Made by a program: the position numbers and the translations under genes. Under the pieces are notes generated by a model, which saw only the letters and a list, made by a program, of their open reading frames with translations, was not told the origin of the DNA and searched no databases. This document shows, in pieces, positions 62,486 to 64,000 of a DNA stretch of 64,000 nt (positions are counted from its first letter, which is position 1; the number at the start of each line of letters is the position of its first letter). The stretch spans positions 59,381 through 123,380 of the forward strand of contig DATMMX010000019.1 in the NCBI GenBank assembly GCA_035569495.1, read 5' to 3'. The DNA is from DASRDZ01 sp035569495 (lineage in GTDB: Bacteria > Chloroflexota > Dormibacteria > Aeolococcales > Aeolococcaceae).

Positions 62486-64000
62486 ATGGCGACACGGACG
62501 CCCCGCCCGCCGCGGGAGAACCCTGCCAACCCCGACCCTGCCCGCCGCGGCCCGGCCCAGCGCCCCGGCGCCCCCGGCGGCGGCGGCGGCTCGCCGATGC
62601 GCACCTGGCGCTTCTGGCTGCCGCTGGCGGTGGTGCTGCTGCTCAACGTCGTGCTCTTCAACTCGATCTTTCCGGCCGACTCGTCGAACAGCCAGACCAT
62701 CCCCTACACCGCCTTCAAGCAGCAGGTGGCGGCCGACAACGTCATCACCATCAGCGCCACCGGGGACGACATCCAGGGCCAGACCAAGAAGCCGGTGAGC
62801 GCGCCGGGCAGCAGCACCAGCTCGACCAACTTCACCACCACCCGGCCGACCTTCGCCGACACCGGCCTGGAGACCCTGCTCGAAGACCACAAGGTGGTGA
62901 TCAACGCCACGCCGCTGAACACGCCGCGCTCGACGCTGCTCACCATCCTGCTCAGCTTCGGCCCCACCATCCTGCTCATCGGCGGCTTCATCTGGCTGAT
63001 GCGGCGCAGCGCGGCGGCGGCCGGGGGCGCGGGCGGCCTGTTCAGCATCGGCCGCAGCAAGGCGCGCCTCTTCGACGCCGAGCATCCCACCACCACCTTC
63101 GCCGACGTGGCCGGCATCGAGGAGGCCAAGCAGGAGCTGGAGGAGATCGTCGACTTCCTCAAGGATCCGCAGCGCTACCAGCGGCTCGGCGGCACCATCC
63201 CCAAGGGCGTGCTGCTGATCGGCCCGCCGGGAACGGGCAAGACGCTTCTGGCCCGTGCGGTCGCCGGCGAGGCGGGTGTGCCGTTCCTCAGCGTCGCCGC
63301 GTCGGAGTTCGTCGAGATGATCGTCGGCGTCGGCGCCTCGCGGGTGCGCGACCTGTTCCAGAAGGCGCGCGCGCTGGCCCCGTCGATCATCTTCATCGAC
63401 GAGCTCGACGCCATCGGGCGCAGCCGCGGTGGCGCGGCGCGCTTCGGCGGCCACGACGAGCAGGAGCAGACGCTCAACCAGATCCTCACCGAGATGGACG
63501 GCTTCGACGCCGGCACGAACGTGATCGTGCTCGCGGCCACGAACCGCCCCGAGATCCTCGACCCGGCGCTGCTGCGTCCCGGCCGCTTCGACCGGCGGAT
63601 CGCCGTGCAGCCGCCGGACCGGGTCGGCCGCCGCGAGATCCTGCGCATCCACACGCGCTCGGTGCCGGTCGACCCCGACGTGGACCTGGACGCAATCGCG
63701 GCCAGCACTCCGGGCATGACCGGCGCTGACCTCGCACTGCTGGTCAACGAGGCGGCGCTGTTCGCGGCCCGCCGCAGCCACGCGACGGTGCAGCGGCCTG
63801 ACTTCACCGACGCGATCGAGAAGATCATCCTCGGCAGCGAGCGCCAGGTCGTGCTCACCGACGCCGACCGCGAGCGGACGGCCTATCACGAGGCCGGCCA
63901 CGCGCTCGTGGGGATGCTCACCCCCGGGGCAGACCCGGTGCGCAAGATCTCGATCATCCCGCGCGGGCAGGCCCTCGGCGTGACGCTCTCGACGCCCGAT
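62486..64000 (+). CDS. ftsH: FtsH, membrane AAA+ zinc protease (3' end beyond window)
   Basis: The first 505 residues of FtsH. A Pro/Gly-rich N-terminus leads to helix 1 (WLPLAVVLLLNVVLF), an external domain with Ser/Thr-rich insertion, and helix 2 (LLTILLSFGPTILLIGGF). The AAA+ module has Walker A IGPPGTGKTLLAR near residue 245, Walker B IIFIDELDAIG and the SRH NRPEILDPALLRPGRFDRR. The zinc site HEAGH begins near residue 469. It degrades short-lived and damaged membrane proteins. The 3' end and final zinc Asp lie past the window. Confidence 0.96.
   Translation, partial: MATRTPRPPRENPANPDPARRGPAQRPGAPGGGGGSPMRTWRFWLPLAVVLLLNVVLFNSIFPADSSNSQTIPYTAFKQQVAADNVITISATGDDIQGQTKKPVSAPGSSTSSTNFTTTRPTFADTGLETLLEDHKVVINATPLNTPRSTLLTILLSFGPTILLIGGFIWLMRRSAAAAGGAGGLFSIGRSKARLFDAEHPTTTFADVAGIEEAKQELEEIVDFLKDPQRYQRLGGTIPKGVLLIGPPGTGKTLLARAVAGEAGVPFLSVAASEFVEMIVGVGASRVRDLFQKARALAPSIIFIDELDAIGRSRGGAARFGGHDEQEQTLNQILTEMDGFDAGTNVIVLAATNRPEILDPALLRPGRFDRRIAVQPPDRVGRREILRIHTRSVPVDPDVDLDAIAASTPGMTGADLALLVNEAALFAARRSHATVQRPDFTDAIEKIILGSERQVVLTDADRERTAYHEAGHALVGMLTPGADPVRKISIIPRGQALGVTLSTPD

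Overview
The window is very GC-rich (about 70 percent by eye) and densely coded on both strands. It looks like a chromosome segment of a free-living bacterium. Lipoproteins, a Tat substrate, a LytR-CpsA-Psr protein and LPXTG-like tails, with no LPS genes seen, suggest a Gram-positive-type envelope. Ergothioneine genes, DrrAB-type exporters, a sigma factor with a SnoaL-like C-terminus, paired small acyl-CoA dehydrogenases and many apparently leaderless starts fit deep Actinomycetota or a Dormibacterota/Chloroflexota-like lineage. Sequence alone does not settle which. No transposase, integrase or CRISPR array was seen.

Layout. 1-6.2 kb: an MFS exporter cut by the window edge, a DoxX-like membrane protein, a TetR regulator, and an MFS transporter divergent from a malonyl-CoA-synthetase-like enzyme that is followed by a small P-loop kinase. 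6.2-9.6 kb: a DrrAB-type ABC exporter, then a glyoxalase-fold protein and a sigma-70-like factor. Both transcription units carry the same ECF-promoter-like element upstream. 10.0-14.5 kb: a gamma-glutamyl hydrolase followed by egtA-egtB-egtD (ergothioneine synthesis). 14.5-18.5 kb: an operon of patatin lipase, fdhD, ATP-dependent DNA ligase and topoisomerase IB. 18.5-31.3 kb: a run of exported proteins (lipoproteins, a metzincin-like protease, a subtilase with NNSWS repeats, unknown surface proteins, an LCP protein) interrupted by a GGDEF-EAL enzyme and a Lys/Ala-rich histone-like protein.

31.5-38.7 kb: a MerR regulator with an MFS pump and a clear operator, a DedA-type protein, an aldehyde dehydrogenase, a large PAS-GAF-GAF histidine kinase and a VOC-fold enzyme. 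38.7-47.9 kb: a pair of acyl-CoA dehydrogenases, a Tat-exported phosphoesterase with an LPXTG-like tail, and a complete branched-chain amino-acid ABC transporter livFGHMK ending in a good terminator. 47.9-52.9 kb: TesB thioesterase converging on glycolate oxidase glcDEF. 52.9-64 kb: a small Cys protein, a YggT-like protein, a membrane-anchored receiver domain facing a NarL-class sensor kinase, a lipoprotein metallopeptidase, a lipid acyltransferase, a beta-propeller lipoprotein, a helical unknown protein, a HemK-like methyltransferase with an altered motif, a membrane protein, tRNA-Thr(CGT) and the first 505 codons of ftsH.

Overall, transport and redox homeostasis (ergothioneine, glyoxalase, VOC) sit beside acid and fatty-acid metabolism and a signalling/secretion block. 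Gene pairs are commonly coupled by ATGA or GTGA overlaps. Three convergent pairs end on one shared CTAG. Many promoters read TAnnnT 6-8 bases before the start codon, which suggests frequent leaderless transcription.
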